NCBI RefSeq assembly: GCF_029784165.1
Contig: NC_073696.1
Location: forward strand, 22,761,530-22,825,529
DNA: 64,000 nucleotides
Source of the DNA: Wyeomyia smithii
Taxonomy: Eukaryota > Arthropoda > Insecta > Diptera > Culicidae
Direction of reading: 5' to 3'
In this document: positions 9,430 to 21,826 of the stretch, piece after piece
Numbering within the stretch: position 1 is the stretch's first letter
How the letters are laid out: every line of letters begins with the position of its first letter
The notes under the pieces: generated by a model
Seen by the model: the letters and a program-made list of their open reading frames with translations, nothing else
Told to the model about the DNA's origin: nothing
Database searches by the model: none
Made by a program: the position numbers and the translations under genes

Positions 9430-11093
9430 AACGTGATTTTTTAAAACTTTATATCATTATCACTTCTGACCGCTTTTCCAATATGTCAGGAGTTCCTCAA
9501 GGTAGTACACACTTAAAATAAAACACCGAATTCGGTAAAATTTCACCGGAATCTCAACAGCTGAACGTTCGGTAAAATCTTCGGTGTTTCCGAAAATTAC
9601 CGAACAGTTTGTGAAACCACCAACCGAGTGGTCGAAAATTTTCGCAGCTTTTTGGTAATGTTTCAAACCGAGCAGCCAGTAAAATTTACCGAAATAAACT
9701 TTAAAAATGAACAAAAATACCGAACGCACCTGTAAAAAATACCGGTGGCAGAAAAGTCGGTTATAAATGAGCCTGCCGGTACCGCCTAAAATCAAACTAA
9801 ATCAACCAGATCACTTACGAAAAATGTTAGCGACTCGTACATTCATTAACACTTTCCAAATTATAAATATCCTATGTTTACACACAACAACAATTAAAAC
9901 AAATCAGCAGCACCAGTAGAAAATATTCGCGTCTTGCACGGTTGCACGTATGAGAAAAATGGCCACCACATTCGCAATTTGGCATTTTTACAGGTTGTTC
10001 GGTAAAAAGTTATACAAATTTCGGTGAATGTAAAACTAAGCAAATATTTCGGTAACAGTTAACAGAATTTTGGTAAAACTTACAGATCTTACAGAACAGT
10101 CGTTAATTTGATGCTTTTTTGCACCGGTATTATTACACTTTACCGATGGATTATTGTAAAAAAAATTACCGAACGACTTTTTTGGACTAAGTGTGTAACC
10201 TGGGTCCGCTACTCTTCTCTATCTTTATCAACGATGCGGCTTTTCTGTTGCCTCCAGGCTGCCGGCTGTTTTATGCTGACGACACAAAACTGTTTAAAAA
10301 AATTAAGTGTTTGCGTGATTGCATGGAGCTACTGAACTACCTGGACACGTTTGTGAGTTGGTGTGGAACGAACTGTTTAACGCTAAGCATAGATAAATGC
10401 AACACAATCTCTTTTAACAGGAAGCGTACGCAAATCGAATTTACATATACTATAGAAAATCAGCATCTTCTTCGTGTGGAGTGTGTAAAAGATCTCGGAG
10501 TAATTTTGGACCACGAACTGACATTTAAAACCCATTATAACAGCATTATCGCTAAGGCAAACCGACAACTTGGGTTTATATTCAAGATTGCTGATGAATT
10601 TCGTGATCCATTATGCTTCAAATCATTGTACTGTTCCCTCGTGAGATCGATTCTTGAGACCAGTTCTGTGGTATGGAGTCCTTTCCATTGGTCACATAGA
10701 ATGGAAATGGTGCAGAAAAAACTCATCCGTTACGCTCTTCGCTTTCTCCCTTGGTGGGATCCACAGAATCTACCACCACACGAAAACCGCTGCCAACTTC
10801 TTGGTATTCAACCATCAGAACATCGACGACAAATCGCACAAGCCGTCTTTGCCGCAAAAATATTGACTGGCCACATCGACTGCCCAAGTATTTTGACCCA
10901 GTCCAATTTATACGCTCCTGAAAGACCGCTGCGTCACAGAAATTTTCTTTATTTGGAGCCGCGCAGTCGACTTAATGGTTCCCACGATCCGATTCGCGCC
11001 ATATCTCGCCGCTTTAATGAGTTTTATGAGTTATTTGACTTCAATATGCCGATCAACGCTTTTCGAATTATTGATTTTTTACGAACAACCTGA
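9430..11093 (+). pseudogene. Jockey/CR1-like LINE reverse transcriptase, 5' truncated and interrupted
   Basis: Reverse transcriptase of a non-LTR retrotransposon. The upstream part ends SDRFSNMSGVPQG at 9505; the rest continues from 10198 as NLGPLLFSIFINDA, then the catalytic box FYADDTKLF, and CVKDLGVILDHELTF downstream, to a stop at 11091-11093. The two halves are one frame split by a MITE (9508-10195); without it the junction reads GVPQGSNLGPLLF. The 300-residue downstream part is open with no stop, so the copy is fairly young. Domains upstream of RT motif B and the endonuclease are missing. The clade is uncertain between Jockey and CR1. Confidence 0.8.
9508..10195. mobile_element. TA-target MITE (CACACTTA ends) inside the LINE
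   Basis: 688 bp beginning CACACTTAAAAT and ending in the complement (ACTAAGTGTG), flanked by TA on both sides (9506-9507, 10196-10197). The interior is full of ACCGAA/TTCGGT words and has no transposase. TA duplication points to mobilisation by a Tc1/mariner-type transposase. A second member is at 12696-13637. Confidence 0.85.
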
Positions 11094-11172
11094 CGATATT
11101 TTTAATTTGATAATTCATTAAGACTCATCATTGTCAGATGAATATAGATTGTGAAATAAATAAATAAATAAG
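11094..11172 (+). repeat. LINE 3' tail with AAATAAATAA repeats
   Basis: A short 3' UTR after the reverse transcriptase stop, ending GAAATAAATAAATAAATAA. This kind of simple tail marks the 3' end of the LINE copy, and supports the plus-strand orientation. Confidence 0.6.
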
Positions 11173-12280
11173 AGCATGAGCATGAGCATGATTGACCGCC
11201 CGCGGTTGCTACTCCGTTATTGCCAGATCAGCTGTAATTACACAAAGAACCAATGGATGATGCTTGGGACTAACATTCATCCTCAATGTGTAGAAATTGG
11301 TGATCTTATTTTTTTGGTAGGCAATACCAGCGCCGGCCGCATCCGAATGCAGGTCAAAGAAGGAGTGTGTATAGGAATATGTTGACGTGATACTCGCTTC
11401 ATTGGAAGCCGAGAACACCTCTGCACTTCCACGAGAAATCACTGGGATGTTGGAGAAATGGGTAGGGTTTGCAGCAGGTTTCGTTTTGGTAAACGATGCG
11501 CTGAGTTCGAGTACCGGGTTCATAATAACAAATATCGTGCCGCGAAAATACCGAAGAGAGTCTTCCATTGATGTATCTCAGCTGATTACGCAATGTTACG
11601 AGAGCTACGGAAGTTCTGTCCACGTTAACGCGCGTTGATAACCTATCTGTAGAAAAACACGAACTCATGAAAGGTATCGACGGGATATTCGGACATCTGT
11701 TTATGAAGTCATTATGCAACTACCGAAACGAATCTCCCATTGATTTATCTCAGCTGACTACACGATTTCACGAAAGCTACTGGAGTTGAGTCCACGTTAA
11801 CGCCTCGCCACTCCTATCGTTTCTTCGTGAAGGACCCTCTTTATACCGAAAATTATAACACGGTTATAACCAATCTGTAGAAAATGCGACCTCATGAAAG
11901 GTATCGACGCGAAGTCTCTAGATATTCGGTCACCCGGAGATCTGGCTTTTTGCTTAACAGGTCGACTAACGACATTCGTCTGTTCTAAAAAAGCGATTTC
12001 CTGACTTTAAGGCAGAACCGAAGCATCATGCACGACCGCTCTATTCCTTCCTACCGATGTGGACGCGTAGGGACGCGGCGTTTCACGTCGATTCTCTTTT
12101 GTTTGTCTACGCAAGAGTCATCTATCAAATACAAAAATTGGCAAAGCTCGATGCATCCAAAGCCCTTATAATTTGTAAACTGCAGGTACACGTACTTGCC
12201 AAAACGTAGTCTCAAATTTGCAACAAAACGCCAAACTAGCCATAATTGTGAAATAAATAAATAAATAAATAAATAAATTA
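11173..12280 (+). repeat. Second repeat ending in an AAATAAATAA tail
   Basis: Starts right after the LINE tail with GAGCATGAGCATGAGCATGA and ends at about 12250-12280 with GTGAAATAAATAAATAAATA. No long frame, and broken frames show nothing I can name. Probably another truncated retroelement in the same orientation, or a mosaic of two. Confidence 0.4.
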
Positions 12281-12479
12281 TCCTTCGATTTTTAAATGAA
12301 GAATGAAAATTCGCTCTAAATCGCTACAATGACAGTTGGTATATGGGCAGATTTCCAGCAGTTTTAAATCGTGATTTAAAAAGCGAAGGACAACGATAGA
12401 AATTTTTTTAAATCACTTTTTACTTTAAAAATGCAGATCTTTCAGATGATATAAAAAACTGAAATAGCTAAACAACCTA

Positions 12480-12562
12480 ATTGGAGACACGCAGCCATGA
12501 ACCAACTACGTTATGCAGGCCATGTCTTAAGACGCACGGCCATTTAAGTAAGTAAGTGAGTA
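12480..12562 (+). pseudogene. LINE 3' terminal scrap
   Basis: A short frame reads MNQLRYAGHVLRRTAI followed by a TAAGTAAGTAAGTGAGTAA tail. The GHV-R motif near the stop and the simple tail are typical of the last residues of a LINE polymerase. Too short to classify. Confidence 0.45.
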
Positions 12563-12695
12563 AAAGCTATCATTTTTATTTTACATTTACTTTTTTTTTC
12601 TTCATCTAAAGTGTTTACATTTACGTTGTGTTAACTGATATTCAGTTTTTCTTTATTATAAACTCAATGGTTTTTAATTCATATTCTTACATGTA

Positions 12696-13637
12696 CACAC
12701 TTAACTGCGTAATGTTCGCTCAGTAAAGTAAAATACCGAACTACCTGAAAACATTTTAGTTTACCATTGTTCAGTAAGAAATTTACTGAGGAAACCGTAA
12801 GTGATTACCGGAATACCGTAAATTTTTTTCTACAAAAAAAATCCATAAAACCAAAAATTTCCGAGTTCAGTAAACTAAAATACCGAATCTCGGAAACCTG
12901 ACATCATTTTACCGAGATTTCGTCGAACAAAAAAAACTCTCACCGAGATTTCGAAAAACTTAACTGTCAAAATAACGAGTGCTTCACTAGCGTTTTTTTT
13001 TGTGTTTCGGTGTAGAAAGAAAAACAACAGGTTTTGCGGCTGATTATTATTATGGAGAAATCTGCAAAGTTCAGATTAACTAAAATATTGAGCTAGTATA
13101 CACTATTTTTTCTCAGACCTCGTTTTTTTTGCTGCAAAGAATATTTGAAGAAAACGATTAGTTCTTTCTCCAATCAATTTTGTAGATTACCAACTCGCTC
13201 GCAGGATGGAAGTTCATTTCCTGGAATCAATACAACCAACAGACAATTTTGTTCATTAACAGCCTAATAAGCTATTATTCAATGGGTTTCGGCTCAACTA
13301 TAGCTTAACAAGCCGTTATCCAACAAAATTGTTTGTTGGGAACACTCCAATTTTTACCAAAGCTATGTTTAGTTGATCAGTTGATTTAGTAATTAATGTC
13401 TGGGTTATCTGACGAACAAGTATTGCAAAATACGTACCTCTGGAAATTTTACCGAAGTTCTCGTAATACTTTGACAGTTGAACATTACCGAGAATCTCGT
13501 TAAAGTTGTCAGGTTTTTGATTATTGCTTTTACAGAATCTCGGTGTTTTGAGGTATTACCGAGATTTTTACCGAGATCTCAGCTGTTGAAATTTCGGTTA
13601 TTTTTTTTACCGTACTCGGTGATAAAATCTAAGTGTG
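12696..13637. mobile_element. TA-target MITE (CACACTTA ends), second member
   Basis: 942 bp starting CACACTTAACTG and ending CTAAGTGTG, flanked by TA (12694-12695, 13638-13639). Like the copy at 9508 it is filled with ACCGAG/CTCGGT words and lacks coding capacity. Length and interior differ, so the two are separate family members. Confidence 0.75.
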
Positions 13638-13639
13638 TA

Positions 13640-16600
13640 TAAGGGCACTAGAGGGTTAAATTGCTCACATTAACTTAATTTCTAGATACAGTCAACTCCC
13701 CATATCTCAATGTCGAATGTGAGGCAAAAAAAATGTCATTAAATTTTATTGTATAGTTCTGATCACTGATCATAGCTCATAATTATCAAGCAGAAAAAAA
13801 CGAAAGTTGTTGGTAACAATATAGTTGCCACTGCCTTATAAAGGGTTAAGGTGAAACTGAACGGCGGCTTTTTTCCATACAATTAAACTCGAGCGCGGAG
13901 TTTCGCCGTGAAAAAGATGCTTTATCAAAGAGGAAATCATCTCTAATGTATTTTACCTCATCTAGACCGTAATGGGCATGAAGCACCTCCGAGAGGATCA
14001 GAAGACGGTTTTTTTGGATTTTATTCTGAGATAGCTTTTCTAAAACTAATTCTAAGTGTTAATTTGACCGATAAATTTTAAAGCAACAAACAATACAAAA
14101 TTTCGCTTGTTTTTCCAAATTTATCCCATGTATAATAACAAAATAGTTTCTATAACAACCAAACAAGTAATTTAAAAACTAATAATAGAGGCTGTCCATC
14201 AAAACATAGTGTGCCTTAAGGACTCTTTTTGCGCCCAGGAATCAATTTGTACGCACAGTTTAAATTTGAAATACAACTGTATTATAAGCTACTTGCGTTT
14301 AAAACTTATCATTCCATCGTCATGCTAGCGCCAGTCTGAATTTTTAATGAAAGCTTCGATAAAATGTAATTTAAAAGACACGAGCTATTGGAATGTTTGG
14401 TTAAACCTGTTAGCTTTAGTCTCAAAATCCAATTATCATCACAACTCGAGTGAAGAATAGTTTTCGCTCTCAAATTCAATTATTTTTCTATAATTCACAC
14501 TCTTCTGTTTACTACTCTATTGGCCGGCTATTGACAACAACAAACCAACCAAAAAATAATGTTAGAAACAGGAACGCTTTCGATTGGCCTCTTCCAATCC
14601 AGCGACAAAAAAGTCGTGATAAAAACAATAACAACGTCGGTGTTAATACCATGCGTTCCAGGTGATAATGACGCTTTGATCACTTCACGCTTGAAGAAAA
14701 TGAAGATCAAAACTATAAACCATGGTAACCAAACTGTCACCAACGGAAATCCTTATTCCAAGGTCAGAAAGTTTGACGATACGCAACTATACCCTGAAAA
14801 AAGAGCTCAATCCTTTGTTTGGCCGTCCGTAATCCTCCTTCTGCGGAACTTCATTCCCAATGAAGACAAATTTCCTGCTGGTCACCAGGAGTCAATTAAT
14901 ATGAGCTTGAATTAAACTCTGTTCTCTGACCTTCGCCGCGTTGTTGACTGCCAGCACAATCCTGCGTCGCCATGGTGACCATATGGGCATATGGAATTTC
15001 TCTGCTCTGATGCCTAGACGCACGCAGTGAAGAATGTTCTGAAGATGTGGGTCAATCATTTCCACTGTACATGGCCTGCCTACTGTCTACTGACCCGCTT
15101 TCTGATGGAGGAGTGACACAAAAATTGACGTCGGCGTTCGTTAGTTTAATAGGGAGTGTAGCGAGTGACTTTGTGAACTCTGGTTGAAAATAATTTATGC
15201 GTAACTATGGGGTCTTCTTTTAGCTGGCGAGAGCTAAAAATGCAGGGGCTCGCCTCCGAATTTTATCTAGACAATAATCAGCCGACCTTTGACAGCTGTT
15301 ACCTTCTATCGCACGAGTGTCGGATGATTCATGTGAAATGTAAAAATGGTGTGTGATAAGCGCAGCTGTGCAACAATAACGGTCGTCAAGGAGTGGCTGG
15401 CTAGCAGTCGAAATATAATTTTGTTTGAACAAGCCTCGTGTGTCCAAGGTTATCAGACGAAGCAAGTGCAGTAGGCCAATTTGGACAACAAATCTTTTCG
15501 AGGCCGCTGTGTGAATGTGTGTCGTTTGAGGGTGAATGCACTTTGCTCGAGCAAAGTGAAAGGAAATTTCCAAACGATTTAATGATTATAGGACCAAGCG
15601 AATTATTTAAAATAAAACACCGATGACAGATAACAAGGGCCCCCTTTATAAAATCGTTTCATAGTTCGAAGGAAAAACGAATGTTCTAACAAACACGAAA
15701 CCTTACGTACTTTCAATAAATCCAATACAATAGATGCATTTGAATACCTGTTACAATTGCAATTAACGTTGTAGAATGGTAAACAGATTGCATCGCGAGA
15801 GACAGCAGGCTGACATACGTCATCTCACCACACTAACAATGCGAAACGTTTGTAATTTATTGCGAATTAGATTCAATTGAACCGTCTTCTTAGCTCGCGG
15901 CAATCACACACACGAATCAAACGAGAAAAAATAAACAACAATTAAATTCGTTAGCGTAGCGATCAACAAGCCAACCGAGGGTTGATTACATTGCCGAGCT
16001 TGTTTTTCGTAAACAACGAAGAGTTTGTTCATTTTTTTAAACAAACTTGATTGATATTCCAATGTACGGGAAATCTCTTTCAACCTCCCTCCCCCACCCC
16101 CCCTTTGGTTCCAACCTGGAGTAGATTAGACATAGCATTTGGCGTCGATCGTAGCAACCTGTGGCAAGCTAATCTCGCCCATCGGCGCGACATCCGTCTT
16201 CGAAAGAATTGAACTTTGTTCCACCCTGTTTGTCACCCTCCAGTGCACGACTTCCTTCGAATCGCGCACGCCGGGAAAAAAACAGATACGGTAATAATTC
16301 TCGATCATATATAGAGAGGCAATCCGTCCAATACGTCACTACTCTGTACGGACCGGCCCCCAAGACGCGGCCTAGTGTGCTGTCACACTGCATAATCTGC
16401 GAACAGCAAGCTGAACAGTTTCCGCGAACGGAGTTTGACCTTTCGATTTGTGAATCTGTCACTAGCGATAACAATGCAAACTGGACACGTGTCTCGTGAG
16501 TAATGTCTCGATTGTCAGCACGAGGCATTCCACGTGAGTGTGAGCATCTTTGTTATTGGCTGTTGTCTTCAGTATAAACTTCACATGACTACAGACGCAA

Positions 16601-18495
16601 ATAAATGGTAAAAATCAAATGATTTTTGGTGAAAAATTTTCACTCTATGAATAATGAAAGTACATCATTTCGGTTTTTATTTATTTTCGTTGTGTATTAG
16701 CCAGTGTCCTGATTTATGCGCATTAGTGTCACGTTCTTATCGCTTGATTCGAACACCCCTTTGCCCTCGCTCGAATTCACTTTACCTGAACCCTGCGAAT
16801 AAGTGGTTACTGTTATTGCTGTTATTCTAGTAAATAATTTATTGTTGCCAAGAGTGTAATCATCGTTATCATCCTTAGAAACTCGTAAAAATTAGGCCCG
16901 ACTTCCTTCAGTGATGTTGGTGAACATACATTGTTTTTTTGGCAACATTCTGAACTCTGAGTTCATAGTGATAATTATTGTTACAATTTACCACTACTCT
17001 CTCACACAATGTGCGTAGTAGAAATATGGATTTCAGAATAAGTGAATGAGCAAGTATCGTGTATTGTACACTGCCTTGAAGATCTCGGGGCCATATTCTG
17101 CGCACGCTTTTGAACCATGGCCTGGCCTGCAGCGTTCAGTTCAGCGTGATTGACGTGTTGTTGATTCCGGTCCCGCACCACACCACCACTTCGGAGCTAA
17201 GTACATCTGTATTTTACAGTTGTAACCTCCTAATCGGCAGGTTGGACTATCTTCCGCGCTGTAATCAGTCGACTTCGAGCCGACGACGGTCTGACGTCTT
17301 TTGGCTGTGAATGTAATTGCATTTTCAAGATGCCATATTTATCGTTCTTTCAAGAAAATCCGCTACACTAAACGGCAACAGCTGCTACGCAGTGGGCTGG
17401 TCCTGCTGACGCATGATGGAAAAAAAACATTTGAGTGAGTTTTATTAATAAACACACGTTTTTTTCACAACAACCGACGGAACCAGCTCAAAGAAGGTTT
17501 ATTTTCGACAGTTTCATCCGTTTCACAAAGTCTGACGTCGAATAGCTACCGGAATGCGTTCGAAGTGACTTGACATATTTTGCTTACAGCTCATCCGAAC
17601 TACGCTTGTTGCGCTTCTCACTGATAATTACAAGTCAAACAAGGTAAACATTGTGGTTGTAGACTTTACTGTTCAGCGCCCTAAAGTTTGTGATTCACAC
17701 TAAAGAGTGAAGTACAATCGAGCGATGTTTAAACACATTTGTAAAAATTTTCTTCGATTTACATTAAAGTCAGCACTCATTTTCTTAAATTTACTTCGCT
17801 TTTGAATGAAATCTTATTGCTAAATTAAGTAGTTTACAAACAAGCAAGAATGACGTTAAGTCAAAACAGAAAGAGATAAAAAAAAGTTCAAAAGCTACCT
17901 TTCCTCCGTTAGATTTAAAAATTTGCGTTCTGACTCCGATTATGCCATTAAACTAATGAATTATTAAACGGTGAGGAAGAAATCACGGGAAAAAATCGTG
18001 CATTCATATATATGCAGCACATTCCTGTACTGCGTTTGTTAACAAAACAAAAACAGGAACCACTATTCCAGATAGGGCTCTGGACTACAATGTGTGTGCT
18101 AAGATCTCGGATGAACAAATAACCAACGTTATTGCATCAGCCTTTGCTTGGCTAACCGTTCGTAGTACAACTGGGTGGCAACGATAAATGACGAAACAGG
18201 ATTAACAAAAGCTGTAATCTAAGTCTAAATTCTTGTCCGTGCCCTGCACGACTTATTCGAAGCGGAGTTCTCCAATACTCAACTGGGGTTTTCATTAATT
18301 TTTCTTTATCGTTTTAATACTATTAGAAAAACTTTCTAGATTCTTCCTAGACTTGCAACTCAGCTCACTTTTGCACAAATCTATCACAAAATTCTGCTTG
18401 GTCCCTTGTGCTTCCCTATTCAAACTACAGATACACTTTCACTCTTTCAAATCTGATCTGAAGATCGCTACAGGTGTATAAAATAAAAATCTAAA
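13640..18495. other. Mostly unique non-coding DNA
   Basis: No gene is supported. A 118-codon plus-strand frame at 14559-14915 (begins MLETGTLSIG) has no recognisable domain or splice context. 15.0-17.4 kb is less AT-rich than the transposon islands and could hold regulatory DNA or an intron, but I see no specific motif that decides it. Confidence 0.45.
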
Positions 18496-18499
18496 AACG

Positions 18500-18790
18500 A
18501 ATGATTTTTTTTCGTTTTCAAGTGCTTACCACTCGGTTAGTTTTCAACGGACTTCCATCGTTCATGCAGCAATCGATTGGAAAATTAGCTACGCATTTGC
18601 CCAAATACTTATACTGTTATTTGATTGTACGAACTATTTTACTATCAAAAAGTTTCAAGCCTTGTTGATACGCAGATTTCTAATCAGAGCTGAACTGCTC
18701 ACTCTAGCGCGGCCGACAGAATAATATACCAGATCATCCAGAAATGCACTCTCTAGGCTATATAGGAGTCTGCTTTTGGCTCAAACAAAT
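18500..18790 (+). promoter_or_regulatory. Diverged CCAAT/TATA module, copy 1
   Basis: Aligns with the modules at 40877-41240 and 43317-43680: CGGTTAGTTTTC, GCAGCAATCGATTGGAAAAT, CAAGCCTTG and finally GGCTATATAGGAG. It is the most diverged copy and its CCAAT box is degraded. Confidence 0.5.
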
Positions 18791-18799
18791 ATCGTCGCA

Positions 18800-19000
18800 A
18801 GTATCAATATGCAACATGCAACAGCTTTGCGTGGCTGAGAGTGTAGCACCTTCTGCTATCTTTTTCCATCCGATACGAACATAATTTTGTTCCCCAGCCG
18901 CACAGGTACAACATGCAACACGCAACAGCATAATAAACTGTTGCGTTGCTGAGAATGTTACATCTTCTACTATCTGCTTCAATCGAATGCAAGGATTCAA
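18800..19000. repeat. Two direct repeats of about 100 bp (GCAACAGC...GCTGAGA)
   Basis: Both units contain CAACATGCAACA or CAACACGCAACAGC, then GCTGAGA, CTTCTRCTATCT and CATCCG/AATCG. A related GCAACACGCAACAGC word is at about 42074. No coding function is evident. Confidence 0.45.
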
Positions 19001-19140
19001 GTAAATTAACAAACAGCTTTGTAGTTCTACGTCAACCCTGCGATCATTTAGCTCGTAGTCGGTAGCGAGGATAAAAATTTTGCCTTTAACTTATAAGATA
19101 TTTTAGACCATAAGGCATTAGATATAATTAGCTCCGTAAA

Positions 19141-20100
19141 ATATTAATTTGTATTGTGCCATGTCAAATAAATGTGTGAACAAAAAAAACCCTGCGATCA
19201 TGGCTTGTGTGCAAACCAAACCAACCCTTCTGACATTTCTGGGCCATTTTTATTTCTTTGAAACTTTCTTTTAAATGCATTTTTTATTTTGGTAGGTTCC
19301 TCAAACCTTTTTTATATTTTTAAGAAATTTATTACTGCTATTATTAAGACTTTTTCTAGCTTTTTTTTGACTCATCCAAGACTTCGAACTTTCTACAATA
19401 TCTATTTTCTATACTCTTTCTTCTCTATCAAAGTATTTAAACACTTTCTAGGCTCTGTCAAAATCAGTTTGGAGTACATTGTAGACATCTTCTAGTTAAT
19501 TTTGATTCTATTTTTGTGTTATAGGACACTTTAAAATTCATTCAAAACTTTTTACTAGATTATTGAAAACTCTCTATCTACACGTAAAAGCTCAAGTCGG
19601 AATCAACAAATGTGTCCTCTCTTAACGCACAATAATTGCTCTAACTGTGCACAAAAGTGTGTGAAATGCATAACGCAAGAGTAGTACAAAGAATACATTG
19701 ACAGAGATCGAAATCAGAATATGTATCATAAACACAAAAGTCGCGATGATTCGGTAACTTCGGTTCCAGGCTAACGATCAGTTTAGTAAGCCGGCTACTT
19801 ATGAAAGATGGGCCATCCCCAAAAATACGGTCTGCAGACAATACAGCAATTAGTGATAATTTTTTTCCACATAATTAACTGATTTTGGTGCCAGTAACGT
19901 AGAACCGAATGCGTATGAATAAAACCAGAGGCATAGTTAAATGGAAAATGTTTTGAACAAATCTAATGTCTTTTTAAGTGTCAATTATCCATTGCATCGA
20001 TCAGTTAATATTTTATTCATTCAGTGATTGCTGGCTACACTGCTTCAACGATGCTGCTGAACACCAGTTGATACTGTATAAGTGCAGTAGTTTGGAGCAA
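19141..20100. other. AT-rich non-coding interval
   Basis: Contains T-rich runs and short chance frames only. Nothing recognised. Confidence 0.4.
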
Positions 20101-20459
20101 CAGCCATCCCAGTATTATGGGCCAATGGATTTTGTATTGGTTTCTAACGTATGTCAATAACATGTAAGGGAACATACTTAAATGACGTAGCATTTTTTTC
20201 ATGATTTTTAAGCCCCCCCTCCCCCCTCGTAGCATTTGGTCACAAAACCTAAACCCCCCTTGAAAAAAACGTAGCATTCGAATAACCCCTCCCCTCCTCT
20301 CCGCATTGGTCCCGAATAGTACAATTTAAGTTTGGTGAACGTTGTTCACGTTCACTCAACTTAAATTTGACTATTGAAAGTTATTGAAATATGTTAGAAA
20401 CCAATACAAAGTGTAGACTGACCCATAATACTGGTTGGCCAATAATACTGGGATGACTG
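20101..20459. mobile_element. MITE with CAGYCATCCCAGTATTAT ends
   Basis: About 23 bp of terminal inverted repeat (left CAGCCATCCCAGTATTATGG, right the complement of CAGTCATCCCAGTATTATTG), with further subterminal pairing around TTTGTATTGGTTTCTAAC. The centre has C-rich runs and GTAGCATT words, possibly another insertion. No clear target duplication was found. Confidence 0.65.
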
Positions 20460-20462
20460 TAA

Positions 20463-21600
20463 TATTTGCATTAAAAAATGAACAAAAAATGCCGATTTTC
20501 CATAGGTTTACTATCACACGCACTGACGGAACTACTCATACAGCATCAATCATAGTAGCCCATGAGTCAGCAGAAAAAGCTTGACAGCTATGTCAGTCAA
20601 ACTCTAACCGTAATAGCAAAAACAATTAAGCTACTCCGTTCAAAAGTGTGCGCGTTCAAGGAACGATATCCCGCCGCGTTGAAAATGGACGTCCTGCGGC
20701 ACTCTGTGGAAGCCGGATACGCCCGTTCTACAACACCTTGACACTATTGCACAACAATCAAAGCATCGAAATCAAGCCCGGTTCCGGACGGCCGATGTGA
20801 CGACCCTGAGCGACAAGAAGCTCCAAAGGATGCTGAAAAGGAAGACCGAGAGAAAAGTGGCTGCGTGCGCTAGGCCGGGAGATCGGTGCAACCGGCCAAA
20901 TAGTGAAAAAGTACCTGACGAACATGGACTGGTTAACTGTCAGGAAGCGGCAATCACGTCCACTGGTTTCGAAGCTGCAGGCAATGACGCAGTGGTAGCG
21001 GCTGAATGAGATGGTCCAGTCGATTTTTCCGGCGAATCGCGACGTACTGGTTTGGACGACGAAACCCATCTCAATCTGGATTGCAACAACTGGTAGGGCA
21101 CATCGTATTCTACTTCTCCCACGAAGGAGATCGGGGGCGAAGTTCATTTCACACACCAAGTTCTATAAAAAGCTCCTGTGGTTGACAATCAGCCGCTTTT
21201 CTTTCGCTCCGGCCTGGCCGTGAATGGGGAAATTTATAGTACGAAGTGCCTACCGGAAATTGCGTCGGCCCACTACTCGAAGCGATCGTTGGGGGAGATG
21301 GAGGGGCTGAATAGCGATGTGTTATTCAAGTCAGCGAACTCGCTTAAAGTCCCCCAGCTGCGATCCATCGAGAATTTATGGGCAAACCTGAAGCGCAAGA
21401 TCTACTCCATCAATTGTGTTGCAAAAACTGAGAAGGAATTGATAAATAAAATGAAGAAAGAACTCAAAAAAATGTTTACACGCATGTTTCTGTACGCCAT
21501 GTCGAATGTTCCGTTTAACTGCCGGAAGGGCGCAGAAATTTTTGCGAGTAAAGCGTCGTTCACAAATTGCGTAACGCATGAAGGGGGGGGAGGTAGGTTG
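20463..21600 (+). pseudogene. Tc1/mariner (DD37E-type) transposase, broken
   Basis: Mosquito-type ITm transposase remnant. Readable blocks, in shifting frames: TTLSDKKLQRMLKRKTE (linker after the HTH domains), then DDETHLNLDCNNW (first catalytic Asp), QPLFFRSGLAVNGEIYST plus KCLPEI, ASAHYSKRS and VPQLRSIENLWANLKRK (catalytic Glu), ending near NVPFNCRKGAEIF. Between KCLPEI and ASAHY the usual stretch with the second catalytic Asp (WPDL) is deleted, and several frameshifts occur. The copy cannot encode an active enzyme. A MITE sits at its 3' end (21552). Confidence 0.8.
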
Positions 21601-21823
21601 TGTCTGCGTTACCTATTCTGACATAAGGAGAGGGGTGCAGAGTTGAGACAGTTACGTAACTGTGATGTTTGCTCAAAATTGAAAATTTGAAGAAGGGTTC
21701 AGATTGTTCAGCGTTACGTAATATTGGGGGATGGAAGTCATATTGAACTTTACTTATTGCTACATAGGGGGGAGGGGGTCTGAAATCTAGATTTTTGGCG
21801 TTACGTAATTCGTGTACGACGCC
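21552..21823. mobile_element. Harbinger-like MITE (TAA target)
   Basis: Terminal repeats GCGTCGTTCACAAATTGCGT and the complement of GCGTCGTACACGAATTACGT, each followed by AACGC. Flanked by TAA on both sides (21549-21551, 21824-21826), the 3-bp target of PIF/Harbinger elements. G-rich interior, no coding. It lands at the end of the dead transposase. Confidence 0.75.
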
Positions 21824-21826
21824 TAA

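Noticed and set aside
14559..14915. 118-codon plus-strand frame
   Set aside because: No recognisable domain, no splice context and no homologue in the window. Recorded only as non-coding interval.
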